DNA from: Bretschneidera sinensis
Lineage: Eukaryota > Streptophyta > Magnoliopsida > Brassicales > Akaniaceae
Direction: 5' to 3'
Assembly: GCA_023935145.1 (NCBI GenBank)
Contig: CM043701.1
Span: 76,056,317 to 76,120,316 of the forward strand
DNA length: 64,000 bases
Part shown: positions 25,801 to 33,244 of the stretch, one piece after another
Layout: each line of letters begins with the position of its first letter
Position numbering within the stretch: the stretch's first letter is position 1
The notes under the pieces: model-generated
Told to the model about the DNA's origin: nothing
Databases searched by the model: none
Seen by the model: the letters and a program-made list of their open reading frames with translations, nothing else
Translations under genes and position numbers: made by a program

Positions 25801-28800
25801 TTGCTTCTCATCTGCAGTAGTTTTTGTTTGACTTGCAATTGGTTGAACGTAGAATGTTGATTTTACAGTTGTGCAGAGCATTGGTTATTGTTTTAATTAA
25901 TTTAAAGATAAAAAATCAGAAACGCTTTGGAAATGCAATGTAAATGAGTAAATATTGGATATGCTTTGAAGAATATGAAAATATGGAAATAGTTCTATTT
26001 GGGTGCTAAAAGATGCTGAATAAATGACTAATTGAGTCTGTTGGTGATGTATACACCAATTCGCAATTGAAGACACAGGGAGAAGGATTTTCATTGTGTT
26101 TTTAAACATGTAACTGGTAATTACATGTTCAAAGAGAAGAAGTCATGTCAAATTATTTATCATTCCATATCTGTACAATCTACAGTCTTCAAGTTTGTGA
26201 AATATCATTATGCTAGTTTAGAAGGAAATACCATAAAAACCAAGAAGGCAGTTCAGATATGATGCCTGAGAAAATTAATCAGTAAGTTTGATCTTCAAAA
26301 GAAAAATTAGCAAAAGTTAAACAATAACGTGTCCAAGTGTGTGTTACCACACAAGCTTGAATATCTTTTCATATTATGTGATTTTATCTTGCATAATTGG
26401 CAGCTGACCCAAGAATCTTTTAGAAGATTTAATATGAAGCTTTCTGGAAGTTTTGCATTTATGTGGTTTTTTCAGAACCTGTTTGGTAGAGTTTATGGTT
26501 TTTGAAATGGTTTATGGTAAAACAGCAATGGGGCTATAAACTATTTAGTGTTTGGTAAAAGAGTTTTTAAATCAGCTGTCAAATTGGTTTATTTAAAATG
26601 TGTGTTTGGTAGATAAGTTGTAAAAGTGTTTAAACATGAAAATTACCAAAGGGTATCTCAATATAAGTTGATTATTTTGATATCTAACTGGTGTTCTTTT
26701 CATCAATTTGACTTTGGTGCTTGTATAATTGTATTAGAAAAATAATTTTAAATAGTGTAAATATTTAATAATAATAAGGGCAATATTAATAAATAAATAA
26801 TAATCAAAATAATAGTAAAGTAATCACAAAAATAATAATACCACAAATTTAATAATAACGTTTATATCCTTGTAATTGCATGGGTTTAAATATCCTTGCA
26901 ACTGAAGGGAAAATTAGGAAAAGAAGTTGTCTAGAGTAGGATTGGATTTTGGAGAAATGGTTTAAGTTTCTTATAAATTGTTTTTTGTTTTTGGTGGTTT
27001 ATGTAAACCAATTTTTTCGGGGTGTTTGGCTTAGCTTTTGATATATGAAACAAAAAACATTTCATAAACTCTACAAAACAGGATAGTAACATGTACTTTT
27101 GCATTGTGAATCAGTAATTGCATATGAAAGCTGTATTTATTCTCTTAAATCCTACATACAGGTAGGATAAATTATAGTTCAGCCATCATAAAATTTCTCT
27201 TTCATATTGTTTTGTTTTTATAACCCTAATCGTTTATCATTGTTCTGTATTACAGGGTATGAGTGATCTGCTGTCCCCAATTTTGTTTGTAATGGAGGAT
27301 GAGTCAGAATCATTTTGGTGCTTTGTGGCGCTGATGGAACACCTTGGACCCAATTTTAATCGTGATCAAAATGGCATGCACTCTCAACTTTTCGCATTAT
27401 CTAAGGTCTCTCTCTAAAAAATCCGTGTTATGTTGTACTTACAAAAAATGTCAGAATTTTAGCACATTATCAGTTGACAAAATATTTGCCCCTATATTTT
27501 AGTTCTTCGAGTTCAGTCTGCTGTCCTTTATCATACTTGGAATGGGATTATCTGAAGTTGATTTTTTTGTTCATTTTGTTTAGGCTTCTTTTAGATGGGG
27601 AGAATGGGGTGGGGAGGGGCTCTCATTTGTTGTACACACTTCTTATAGTAGACTTCTCTCAAAATTGAACATCTTCATAATCTGCAGATGATGATGATAG
27701 AGTATAACAGCATGATTCTGCACTAAGTTCAACATTTTGCAGGTCCTTTAATTGATGATAGTATATCTATATTCCTATTGATGAAGGATGTTTTGCTTCA
27801 TAGCTTTGTTTAATATCATTGTACTTCACCATCTGCGTTAACATTATTTATTATCACCACTCTTTCATGAATGAATGGAGTTTGGGTGTCAAAGCTGTTA
27901 AATTGTTTTTCTTTTTTCCTGCTCAGCGTTGATTATAGGTTGTGAGTTCTCTTTCTCTTTTGCTTTGGCAGCTGGTGGAGTTGCTAGACAGCCCATTGCA
28001 CAACTATTTCAAGCAGAATGACTGCTTGAATTATTTCTTCTGTTTCCGCTGGATTCTAATACAGTTTAAAAGGTTAGGTTCCCTGTCTTGTTCTTTCATG
28101 TAGGGTACATGGTCCTTGATGTTTTGAACACTAGTGCGAAATTCTTTTCTTTCATTTAAACATATTTAGTGCCATGCAATGCTTTATAATTAAGGTCTCA
28201 GATTACTTGAATTAGAGTTTCTTAATTTCAATTCGCTGATCATAAATCTTACGCATGTATGTGTATGAATAGTTTCTGTTATACTTTTAACAAAATGCTG
28301 GCCAATTTTCTCTATTGATTGAATTAGAAGAATTTACATGGTATTGGTCAGAAGAAGGTTTTGAATGGTTAAAATTCTCAATTTGTATTGATTAGAAGAA
28401 TTTACATGGTATTGGTAAGAAGAATTTACATGGTATTGGTCAGAAGAAGGTTATGAATGGTTAATATTCTCAATTTGTATATCTGAGTTGAGTAATTTTG
28501 TTTGAAGAGAATTTTATACAACCGGTCATAGAGCATCTGACCTCTCATTTATTTTTATTTTGTTTGAAATGTGACCTCTTATTTATTGAATACTGTTTTC
28601 TCTTTATATTTATTTTTTGGCCATTTCATCTGCTGGATTTTTTTTTTTTCATTTTAAGTTTTGCTCCATTTAAAATTATTTCAGATAATCAGTTATGTAA
28701 AGTGTGGCATTAAGACCCTTCTTTTTAATGTTCATTTTTTTAACAAGTCTTTTTAATGTTATAACATTATTTGGATAATGGAGTTTCTCTTTTACAGTAT

Positions 28801-30232
28801 GATGGGAGTTATCTTGAACCATATTCCAAACCCTGAAACTGGACGAACATGCACGTCTTAGTGTATACCTGCATATGTGCTCACGCTCACACATGCGTTC
28901 ATGTGCTCACGCTCACACATGCGTTCATGTGCTCACGCTCACACATGCGTTCATGCGCGCACGCTCACACATGCGTTCATGCGCGCACGCTCACACATGC
29001 GTTCATGCGCGCATGCTCACACATGCGGGTGGAACTGAGCCGAGCAGCTTGGCTCAAAACTTGATTAAATCGAGCTCGACCTATGATTTTGGCTCGATTA
29101 GCTTATTGAGCTGAGCTCGAGGAATGTGAAACTCGGCTCGCGAGTTAGCTTGATTTAATTAATAAATTAAATAAATATTATATATTATATTTATTTCTTT
29201 ATATTTAATATATATATTATAAAAACATATATATTTTATTTAAAAAAATAAAATATTTATTTTGTTTCGAAAAACGTATATATTTATTATTTTATTTCAA
29301 AAAGCTTGGCTCGAAAAACTCGGCTCGAAAAGATCAACTCGAAAACTCGGCTAAAAAAGAGTGGCTCAAGCTTGAGTTCGAGCTGGCTTGCAACTCGAGC
29401 TCGAGCCTAAATTTTACCTTATGAGTCAAGCTCGAGTTTAATTTTTTAAACTCGGGCTTGACTCGAATAAGTTTTTTACTCACGAGCCGAGCTCGAGCTC
29501 ACCTCCACTCGGAGTCGGCTTGGCTCGGCTCAAATCCACGCATACACACATATAGAGAGAGAGGGGTCTAAGAAGGGAGAGATCACTATTGCATTCCTGT
29601 ATGTGTGAATTTCTGGGAAGGCAGAGAAAGAAAATAGAGTCTGAATCTTCAAGCTCCTTGATGCTGATATCGTCATTGTGAGAGCAGTAAATAACATTTT
29701 AGGTAACATGTTTGATGAGCACATTTAGTGTTAAAAATCATGCCACTTTATGTCTTGAAAGCTGATGAATTCTAGCTCTAAATCCTACAGTAATACTTAC
29801 ATTTAAACTTCTATTCATTTTGAACTTTTCCTTGCATGTAAGATATAAGAGAACTCTGTGAGTCTATTTTACGGTTTTTCCTGATAGGTTATCAACATGC
29901 GTCTCAGGGAATTTGAATACGAGAAAACGATGCGATTGTGGGAGGTATTATGGACCCATTATTTGTCTGAGCACCTGCACCTGTATTTTTGTGTTGCAAT
30001 TTTGAAGCGCTACCGCAGCAAGATAATGGGAGAGCAGATGGACTTTGACACACTCTTGAAGTTCATAAATGAGCTGAGTGGGCAGATTGACCTTGATGCT
30101 ATACTCAGGGATGCAGAGGCTTTGTGCATATGTGCTGGCGAGAATGGTGCCGCATGCATCCCACCAGGAACTCCTCCTTCATTGCCTGTCGATGACGGTC
30201 CATTATATCCTCAGCAAGATGAAGTATTGTAA
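12798..30232 (+). CDS. TBC-domain Rab GTPase-activating protein (TBC1D15/GYP7-like), C-terminal 344 residues; 5' exons outside the window
   Basis: Eight exons join in one frame: 12798-12857, 23766-23864, 23951-24061, 25499-25570, 25680-25796, 27256-27405, 27972-28072 and 29908-30232. All introns start GT and end AG. Six are phase 0 and the last splits an Arg codon. The product is a Rab-GAP. Both catalytic fingers of the TBC fold are present: the Arg finger in IEKDVVRTDRS (Arg116 of the visible part) and the Gln finger in GYCQGMSD (Gln153). Conserved blocks [28 protein letters not shown] and the LWEVLW helix follow in family order. By family knowledge it stimulates GTP hydrolysis by Rab proteins on endomembranes. 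The N-terminal Rab-binding region and the start codon must lie upstream. Nothing in 9536-12797 reads as such an exon. The frame ends at TAA 30230-30232 after a QQDEVL tail. Confidence 0.93.
14560..16802 (+). pseudogene. LINE-B ORF1, broken
   Basis: The region starts with [20 protein letters not shown] near 14592, continues with a [12 protein letters not shown] stretch near 14930, and ends with [19 protein letters not shown] near 16545. The same three blocks occur in LINE-A. Several stops and shifts intervene. The family role is an RNA-binding chaperone of the LINE particle. A poly-G run at 16711-16732 lies in the last part. Confidence 0.65.
16840..17999 (+). pseudogene. LINE-B endonuclease (exonuclease-endonuclease-phosphatase fold), frameshifted
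   Basis: The ATG at 16840 begins an endonuclease start, [14 protein letters not shown], followed by the CLQETKM motif, whose Glu is metal-binding in this fold. The frame changes near 17250, where [12 protein letters not shown], carrying the catalytic Asp-Phe-Asn, appears in another frame. That second frame continues through FSRIDRFLV and [10 protein letters not shown] (the terminal SDHxP histidine) to the linker before RT. Most catalytic residues are still legible, but a single open frame is gone. Confidence 0.8.
18005..19400 (+). pseudogene. LINE-B reverse transcriptase and zinc-binding tail, internally deleted
   Basis: The RT start ([16 protein letters not shown]) runs to NGDKAPGP, then jumps near 18255 to [16 protein letters not shown], so the block that in LINE-A carries FIVLIPKK and FRPISLV is missing. 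Further blocks are [20 protein letters not shown] (about 18550), [13 protein letters not shown] (about 18683, catalytic Asp pair), [13 protein letters not shown] (about 18897) and a tail with [12 protein letters not shown] and [13 protein letters not shown]. The tail matches the zinc-binding region found after plant LINE RTs. An 18-base T run lies at 19209-19226. Confidence 0.8.
19464..20350. mobile_element. GACCCGAA-rich element, copy 1
   Basis: Both edges (19464-19585 and 20160-20345) are degenerate tandem runs of GACCCGAA-type words, in the same orientation at both ends. The AT-rich core has no frame. The right end TTGCCACCTC and the inner words AACCCGAATTAACCTG (left) and GAGCTAACTTAACGGGT (right) have clear counterparts in the second copy at 47368-49547 (AACCCAAATTAACCTG, AAGCTAACATTAGCGGGT), so this is a repeat family. 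The core holds a GT/AT microsatellite. Confidence 0.6.
19764..19828. repeat. (GT)n(AT)n microsatellite
   Basis: An alternating GT tract (about 20 bp) runs directly into an AT tract of about 38 bp. It lies in the core of the GACCCGAA-rich element. Confidence 0.95.
20351..20412 (-). pseudogene. Scrap of LINE RT
   Basis: On the minus strand this gives a [16 protein letters not shown] word, the same RT block as in LINE-A (about 320-350) and LINE-B (18945). Its orientation and order do not fit the adjacent LINE 3' end, so it comes from a different LINE copy. Confidence 0.55.
20413..20780 (-). mobile_element. LINE 3'-end fragment (C-terminal tail)
   Basis: On the minus strand the words [20 protein letters not shown] and GFNGEES match the last block of plant LINE ORF2, after the zinc-binding region. 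The rest is a homologue of 10829-11145. It is 5'-truncated and antisense to the TBC gene. Confidence 0.6.
20781..22440. other. Intron sequence without identified gene
   Basis: An open stretch on the plus strand at 20937-21239 and antisense frames at 21403-21682 match nothing I recognise. A segment near 21790-22240 has promoter-like features (TATATAAGCAC at about 21970, then a CT-rich leader) that could be an old solo LTR, but its ends are not clear. Confidence 0.3.
23217..23332. repeat. Degenerate minisatellite, unit about 25 bp
   Basis: About five copies of a unit built on GTGTTGTGGGTCTTGTTGAC follow each other with substitutions and small length changes, inside the short LTR element. Confidence 0.6.
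23385..23553. mobile_element. Small MITE-like insert with 11-bp inverted ends
   Basis: ATGTTTGGATA at 23385-23395 is the exact inverse complement of TATCCAAACAT at 23543-23553. The interior is full of GTTTTCAAAAAC-type inverted words and can fold on itself. It adjoins or overlaps the start of the right repeat of the short LTR element. Confidence 0.5.
23766..23864 (+). CDS. TBC gene exon b
   Basis: Thirty-three codons include [17 protein letters not shown], the first conserved helix of the TBC domain. The acceptor is TTTGCAG and the donor GTTTGT. Phase 0 at both ends. Confidence 0.93.
23951..24061 (+). CDS. TBC gene exon c
   Basis: Thirty-seven codons start with [17 protein letters not shown] and end in IKQQWQ. 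The block corresponds to the Arg/Trp helix and the start of the family-specific insert of TBC1D15-type GAPs. Acceptor TTATAG, donor GTTTGC. Confidence 0.93.
24667..24722 (+). repeat. G-rich tract, G-quadruplex candidate
   Basis: Within the intron after exon c, successive G runs (GGGGG, GGGG, a run of nine or more, then GGGGGG) are separated by one to three bases, following a T run. Four or more G tracts at this spacing fit the usual quadruplex pattern on the transcribed RNA. Confidence 0.6.
25499..25570 (+). CDS. TBC gene exon d
   Basis: Twenty-four codons ([18 protein letters not shown] and on to IEKDV) lead directly into the catalytic arginine of the next exon. Acceptor TTGCAG, donor GTATGA. 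Confidence 0.93.
25680..25796 (+). CDS. TBC gene exon e, carrying the Arg finger and ending on the Gln finger
   Basis: Thirty-nine codons start VRTDRS, containing the GAP arginine finger, continue with [17 protein letters not shown], and end exactly on the glutamine of GYCQ. In TBC proteins that glutamine replaces the Rab catalytic glutamine in trans. Acceptor TCAAG, donor GTAATT. Confidence 0.93.
26478..27082. mobile_element. 605-bp MITE with 20-bp terminal inverted repeats
   Basis: The left end CCTGTTTGGTAGAGTTTATG (26478-26497) matches the inverse complement of the right end (27063-27082) at 19 of 20 positions. The core is AT-rich and non-coding. It sits wholly within the intron between exons e and f. 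The GTTTGGTAGAG-type end resembles hAT-derived MITEs, but no target duplication is evident. Confidence 0.7.
27256..27405 (+). CDS. TBC gene exon f
   Basis: Fifty codons start [16 protein letters not shown], continue through [15 protein letters not shown] and end FALSK. This is the core of the TBC fold directly after the Gln finger. Acceptor TTACAG, donor GTCTCT. Confidence 0.93.
27972..28072 (+). CDS. TBC gene exon g
   Basis: 101 bp encode [20 protein letters not shown] and [12 protein letters not shown], then leave two bases of an Arg codon. Acceptor TTGGCAG, donor GTTAGG. The next exon supplies the third base, which confirms the pairing. Confidence 0.93.
28325..28485 (+). repeat. Tandem duplication of about 70-90 bp in the TBC intron
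   Basis: AGAAGAATTTACATGGTATT occurs three times, at about 28327, 28393 and 28418. The surrounding TCAGAAGAAGGTTNTGAATGG block occurs twice. The second copy has an extra internal 24-bp duplication. Confidence 0.75.
28879..29028. repeat. 26-bp minisatellite, nearly six copies
   Basis: Units begin at 28879, 28905, 28931, 28957, 28983 and 29009, each carrying GCTCACACATGCGTTCATG, the last one partial. The first three start GCTCAC and the later ones GCGCAC or GCGCAT, so a variant spread through the right half. The long stop-free frames across it are a product of the repeat, because 26 is not a multiple of three. Confidence 0.92.
29029..29535. mobile_element. Small element with CTCGAGCTCGG word arrays at both ends
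   Basis: 29029-29140 and 29300-29530 are built from GAGCTCGA, GGCTCGA and ACTCGGCTCG words around an AT-rich core (29155-29290). It begins directly at the end of the 26-bp minisatellite. The layout is the same as in the other word-array elements here, with a different word. Confidence 0.5.
29908..30232 (+). CDS. TBC gene last exon
   Basis: One base completes an Arg codon. Then 107 residues and a TAA follow: [20 protein letters not shown], the [20 protein letters not shown] block, and a tail of [20 protein letters not shown] type ending QQDEVL. The proline-rich tail after the last TBC helix is typical of the plant homologues. Acceptor TCTCAG. Confidence 0.93.
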
Positions 30233-31068
30233 ATATGATCCCTTCTGTCGGGAGGATTTATCAACTTCACATTCTCATTATTGTATTGTATATCCAGTGA
30301 TTTGTCTAATTAGCTGATATTTTAAAATTCATTAGTGAATCAAGTAAATTTTTAATAATATCAATTTATTATATATTTTTTTATCTACTGCCTGTCCTAG
30401 TTAATGTATTCTTTATGTATCTTTTTATATTTTTCTTCTATTTATTTATATATTTCATGTAATATTCTTGTGTTTAGGGAAACTAAAAGATCCTAATGAC
30501 CAGTATCCCACGTAAAAAAAAAATATAATTAAAGAGTTATATATAAACATCATTTCTAAGCTTTAAAAATTGGGCATGTGCAATCATCAGATTTTTATGT
30601 AACAATCTTCTTTCCCGTCTCTTGACTGATGTTTAAAAATATAAATTAAAATACAACTTCTAAGGGAAGATAAAGAAAGAGAGCGCACTTGATATAATCG
30701 GTACTTCCTGTTCACAGTTACAATATCATCAGTGAAAACATATCATATATCCTCTAGTGCAGGTAAAAGCACAATCCTTTAGTTCATGCCGTTTTGAAAA
30801 TTCACCCTTACGACTAAAGTGCTCCTACTAAGTGGGTGGAGTGAAGGAGGAAGAGAGGGCCATGCAACACACTAAAGACATGATTGACTGAATGCCTCTT
30901 ATCGAAATATTCTTACCTACATCCGATTTATGGAATTCTCATGGATCAGAAGTACTTTTTTCTTAAGAAAGAAAAAGAAAATCTTTCTAGAGTACTTCCG
31001 ATTAAAAAAAATTCATAACTTAAGTCTAGTAAAAAAATTCTTTTTGAACTACTACTGCTCCCAAATGC
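30233..31068. other. Intergenic region between convergent genes, including both 3' UTRs
   Basis: It is AT-rich with no coding frame or repeat that I recognise. It must hold the two 3' UTRs and poly(A) sites. I cannot place them with confidence. Confidence 0.6.
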
Positions 31069-32595
31069 TTAAAACAGAAAAAAGGAATCAAAGCAGGCAA
31101 AAGAAAGGTCCTCATCAAAGACAAAGGAGTGGTCATCATCAAAGACAAATGTTGCATTATTGGGACCCACTAGTGGAGTTTCTACGTCAAAGTTGAGACT
31201 GCTTATGTTCTCCATCCAACTACTTGTAACACTGCTCTTCTCTTCGTTTGCTTCACTCTTTCCCTCCAATTCCGATCCTTGAGTTGTTTCTTTCATACTT
31301 GAACTGCAAATGGGCTGAGAGTTAAGCGACTGGCTTTGTTTCTTTTTCTTCTTGCTGTTGTTATTTGTGTCAGTGGTTTTTCTTTTGCCTGAGTGGCATT
31401 TCTTGTTCAAATGTGTATTCCAGTAGTTTTTCACTTCGTTATCCGTTCGTCCAGGAAGCCGACCAGCAATCAGTGACCATCTAATTAGCAATGTAAGAAA
31501 GAAAGATTAATGAATGAAATTAGTTGAACCAATGAATTGGGGAATATGAGATGGAGGAGGATTGCCACCCAACCTTTGAACCAATATAAATTTTAGTGGA
31601 AGATGTGTACGGTTTTGGAAAACCTTTTCTGCCTTTTTTTTAGTTACATAGAAAATTAATTTTCGCATTTGTTTCAATTTTACTGAAAAATTTAAGAACT
31701 CTTTTCCATTCGAAAATGGTTTTTATTTTCAGCCGTAGAACCTATTTTAACCTTGTGTTTTCTATTTTATGTGAAAATAAAAGCAAAAAGGGATGCATTT
31801 AATTATAAAAAATTTTTATCTCTATTTTTCTTTAAACTTTTTTAACTATTTAGATATTTTTAACATAATTTAGAAAATAAAATTTCTCATTAAACATAAT
31901 ATTGAAAAATATGAAAAAAAAATTTAATTTTTTTTTTAATATTACGTTGAAGAGAGAAATATAGGTTTCAAATTATATTAAGAGTGTCTTAATTTTTGAA
32001 GAAAATATTAAAAAAACTGTAATGAAAATTTTTCATAACTAAATACACCCAAATTTTTTCTATTTTCTAAAACTAATTGCGTTCAATTGAGAACCATAAT
32101 TAATTAGTATTTGCAAGTGAAAGTACTGACCGGTTGCCTAGAAGCTTATGCATTCGGATGATAAGGTCTTCTTCCTCTTCAGACATCCCACCGCGTTTTA
32201 AGTTTGGTCTCAAATAATTCTTCCATCTTAATCTACAGCTCTTTCCTCCCCTCATCAAACCTGTGTAAGAGAGACATTAAGATAATTTTCTAAACAAGGA
32301 CAACCAAAAATTTCAATTTATCTTAAATGATTTTTTTTTTAACAATTGTTATTTAGCAGCTTTCTTTTGGAGGTGGTACAAAAGAAAAAAAAAACAGAGG
32401 TTTAATGAAGAGGGTAGTAATAGAATTAATCATAAATAATAATGGGAAATATATACCTGATTTTTGAGACACATTTGCCCAGTTTCCCTCACCATGAGTT
32501 TCAACATAATTTTTCAAAATCAAGTCCTCCTCTGGCTTCCACAAACCTCTCTTAAGCGGTGGCTTTCCTTCTTTATTTTCCATTTCTCTTTGCAT
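31069..32595 (-). CDS. MYB82: R2R3-MYB transcription factor, MYB82-like (trichome/epidermal regulator type)
   Basis: Three minus-strand exons, 32595-32457, 32260-32131 and 31480-31069, join to 226 codons plus TAA. The introns lie at the two standard R2R3 positions, and exon 2 has the usual 130 bp. R2 starts [17 protein letters not shown] with regular tryptophans. R3 has the bHLH-binding signature ([20 protein letters not shown]) shared by GL1/WER/MYB82-type factors. The C-terminal part is serine and lysine-rich, then acidic, ending in [16 protein letters not shown], which resembles the end of Arabidopsis MYB82. By family knowledge it binds DNA in the nucleus and works with bHLH and WD40 partners in epidermal cell fate. 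I start at the first ATG (32595). An ATG four codons later (32583) is equally possible. Confidence 0.9.
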
Positions 32596-32643
32596 AAAAG
32601 ATTAAATTTTATGTGGTAAAAAGGAAGAGTGAAATATGAGGGG

Positions 32644-32651
32644 TTTATATA
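32644..32651 (-). promoter_or_regulatory. Probable TATA box of the MYB82-like gene
   Basis: On the minus strand TATATAAA lies about 50 bp upstream of the first ATG. This fits a plant core promoter with a short leader of about 20-25 nt. Confidence 0.45.
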
Positions 32652-33244
32652 AGAAAAGAGGTGTGAGATGTCATATCTAACACCAATTGTAAGTGCATGA
32701 ACATATAACACTGTTATACCATTAGAGCCCTAATGGGGCCCCTCCATCTGTTTTGCTTTCCTTGACAAGAAAGCAGAGCACAATCTAAAGTTCCACTTTC
32801 ACTTTCTGCCTAGATTCATGAGAGAGAGAACCTATTAAACGGTACTTAATTACGAGTATATATAAGATAACATCTACGTCTATATCATCAAATTATCATG
32901 GCAACTATTAATGTTATAAAGGAGCTGTAATGAATAATGATCGTAGGATTGCAAATTTGTGCATCATCAACGTACATTCAAATCTTCAAAACTCGAGTGG
33001 AATTTTTTCTTTTTAAAAAAAAAATTGAAGCTCAACTACTAACGAATAAGGGGGAAATGGTGAATGTGAAAAGTCTTGCCGATGTAGCGCGTCCTAATTG
33101 GCGAAGATTGGAGGTGCAATTTGGACAAGTTAACTTGACCAAACTCGAACTTAGACAAGTTAGGGTTGAAAAGTTCCAACCCAAATTAAATTTGGGTTGA
33201 GTTAGAGTTGGAGTTTTCTCAACCTGTAACCTAGAGCGATCTTT
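32652..33244. other. MYB82-like upstream region
   Basis: No gene. 33110-33235 has GGTTGA/TCAACC-type words in both orientations (AACCCAAATTAAATTTGGGTT at about 33179 is a near-palindrome), which suggests a small decayed element just before LINE-C. Confidence 0.4.

Noticed and set aside
28879..29028. CRISPR-like regular repeat
   Set aside because: Units are directly adjacent without spacers, and this is a plant nuclear intron.
28849..29114. Overlapping frames with His/Thr/Cys-rich repeats
   Set aside because: They arise from the 26-bp minisatellite read in three frames and are in an intron.
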